A stretch of DNA of 5,527 bases from Ignavibacteriales bacterium (GTDB lineage: Bacteria > Bacteroidota > Ignavibacteria > UBA10030 > SZUA-254). Of this stretch, positions 5,274 through 5,527 are shown in pieces. The translations under genes and the position numbers were made by a program. Position 1 is the stretch's first letter. The number at the start of each line of letters is the position of its first letter. The DNA is taken from the NCBI GenBank assembly GCA_016207985.1, contig JACQYX010000190.1, forward strand, positions 1 to 5,527, written 5' to 3'. The notes under the pieces were generated by a model that was given only the letters and a program-made list of their open reading frames with translations, searched no databases and was not told the origin of the DNA.

Positions 5274-5289
5274 GTATCATTTGATACTA
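5274..5289 (-). repeat. Right inverted palindromic repeat of the DUF1670 unit
   Basis: On the minus strand it reads TAGTATCAAATGATAC, identical to 3754-3769. Its first three bases (TAG) are the stop codon of the neighbouring minus-strand gene, and it lies 40 bp past the second DUF1670 stop. Confidence 0.7.
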
Positions 5290-5527
5290 TTTCACTACTA
5301 TAAATTTCTTCGTTGATGTAAAGTTACCAGTAAGTAACCGATAGAAATACACACCACTTGAAAAATCGAAATCCGATGATCGAAATTCGTAATTATATCT
5401 TCCTGCTACTCGTTTCTCATTTACAAGCGTCGCCACTTCCTGTCCAAGAATGTTGTAAACCTTCAGAGTTACCCAACTACTAACAGGTAACTGATAACGA
5501 ATCACTGTAGACGGATTGAAGGGATTT
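5287..5527 (-). CDS. C-terminal end of a type IX secretion-sorted protein (5' partial)
   Basis: 79 residues are visible and the gene runs off the right edge; the frame is open to the last base. It begins NPFNPSTVIRYQLPVSSWVT, continues KVYNILGQEVATLVNEKRVA and ends SSGVYFYRLLTGNFTSTKKF before IVVK and TAG. This is a complete type A C-terminal sorting domain of the FlgD-Ig-like fold, which is cleaved during export through the type IX secretion system and directs the upstream domain to the cell surface or medium. The internal GTG at 5505 is not the true start, since the NPFNPST motif lies before it. The cargo domain, and so the function, is outside the window. The stop codon falls within the palindromic repeat. 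Confidence 0.93.
   Translation of the reverse strand, partial: NPFNPSTVIRYQLPVSSWVTLKVYNILGQEVATLVNEKRVAGRYNYEFRSSDFDFSSGVYFYRLLTGNFTSTKKFIVVK

Larger units (their letters stand above)
3754..5289. mobile_element. Candidate mobile unit: DUF1670 gene pair between inverted palindromes
   Basis: TAGTATCAAATGATAC (3754-3769) occurs in exact inverted orientation at 5274-5289. The similarity continues inwards (CAAGGC against TAGGC). The 1,536 bp between contain only two tandem DUF1670-type genes with several helix-turn-helix segments each. The right copy lies between convergent genes, where an operator would have no promoter to control, which favours element ends. Against this, no known transposase or recombinase is present and no target duplication is visible outside the repeats. 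Alternatively the palindromes could be binding sites of the DUF1670 proteins with another purpose. Confidence 0.4.

Noticed and set aside
3740..5300. Target site duplication around the DUF1670 unit
   Set aside because: Sequences outside the repeats (ending TATAGT on the left, starting TTTCAC on the right) do not match.
1..5527. CRISPR array, tRNA or rRNA
   Set aside because: No regularly spaced direct repeats and no recognisable tRNA or rRNA sequence on either strand.

Overview
The window looks like a piece of a Bacteroidota/Chlorobi-group genome, most likely an Ignavibacteria-like lineage. The evidence is a type IX secretion C-terminal sorting domain with the NPFNPSTV entry motif at the right edge, an AT-rich background, a fragment of a probable secreted protein, and a REP/MITE-like intergenic repeat of the CGTCATTCCGAA...TTCAGGGTGACG type. 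The lineage is inferred from these features only. Most of the window is accessory DNA: one well-delimited transposon, one candidate mobile unit, and broken host genes between them.

Left two thirds (207-3240): a 3,034-bp IS1595-family transposon. It is bounded by 23-bp terminal inverted repeats (22/23 identical) and an exact 8-bp target duplication (TATTATTT). It holds a 291-aa DDE transposase with an N-terminal zinc ribbon, a P63C-domain protein 4 nt downstream in the same operon, and a convergent two-gene passenger operon (503-1368). The second passenger is a HEPN-like protein and the first is an unrecognised partner; the two overlap by one base (TAGTG). Inward-facing promoters at the two ends appear to drive the two operons: a good one for transposase/P63C and a weaker one for the passengers. 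The insertion splits a minus-strand gene. Joining 3241 leftwards to 198 restores its reading frame across one copy of the target duplication.

Middle (3241-3753): the upstream remnant of that split gene is cut off by a 137-bp REP/MITE-like repeat made of several hairpins (3436-3572), followed by about 180 bp of non-coding DNA with one strong hairpin.

Right third (3754-5289): two tandem DUF1670-type proteins, each with three predicted helix-turn-helix segments, lie between two copies of a 16-bp palindromic sequence in inverted orientation. The right copy lies between convergent genes and contains the stop codon of the neighbouring T9SS-sorted gene. This is hard to explain as an operator and suggests the ends of an undescribed mobile unit, although no target duplication is visible. 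Coding sequence of the second DUF1670 gene clearly extends upstream of its only ATG, back into the end of the first gene, with no usual start codon.

No rRNA, tRNA, CRISPR array or replication origin was seen.
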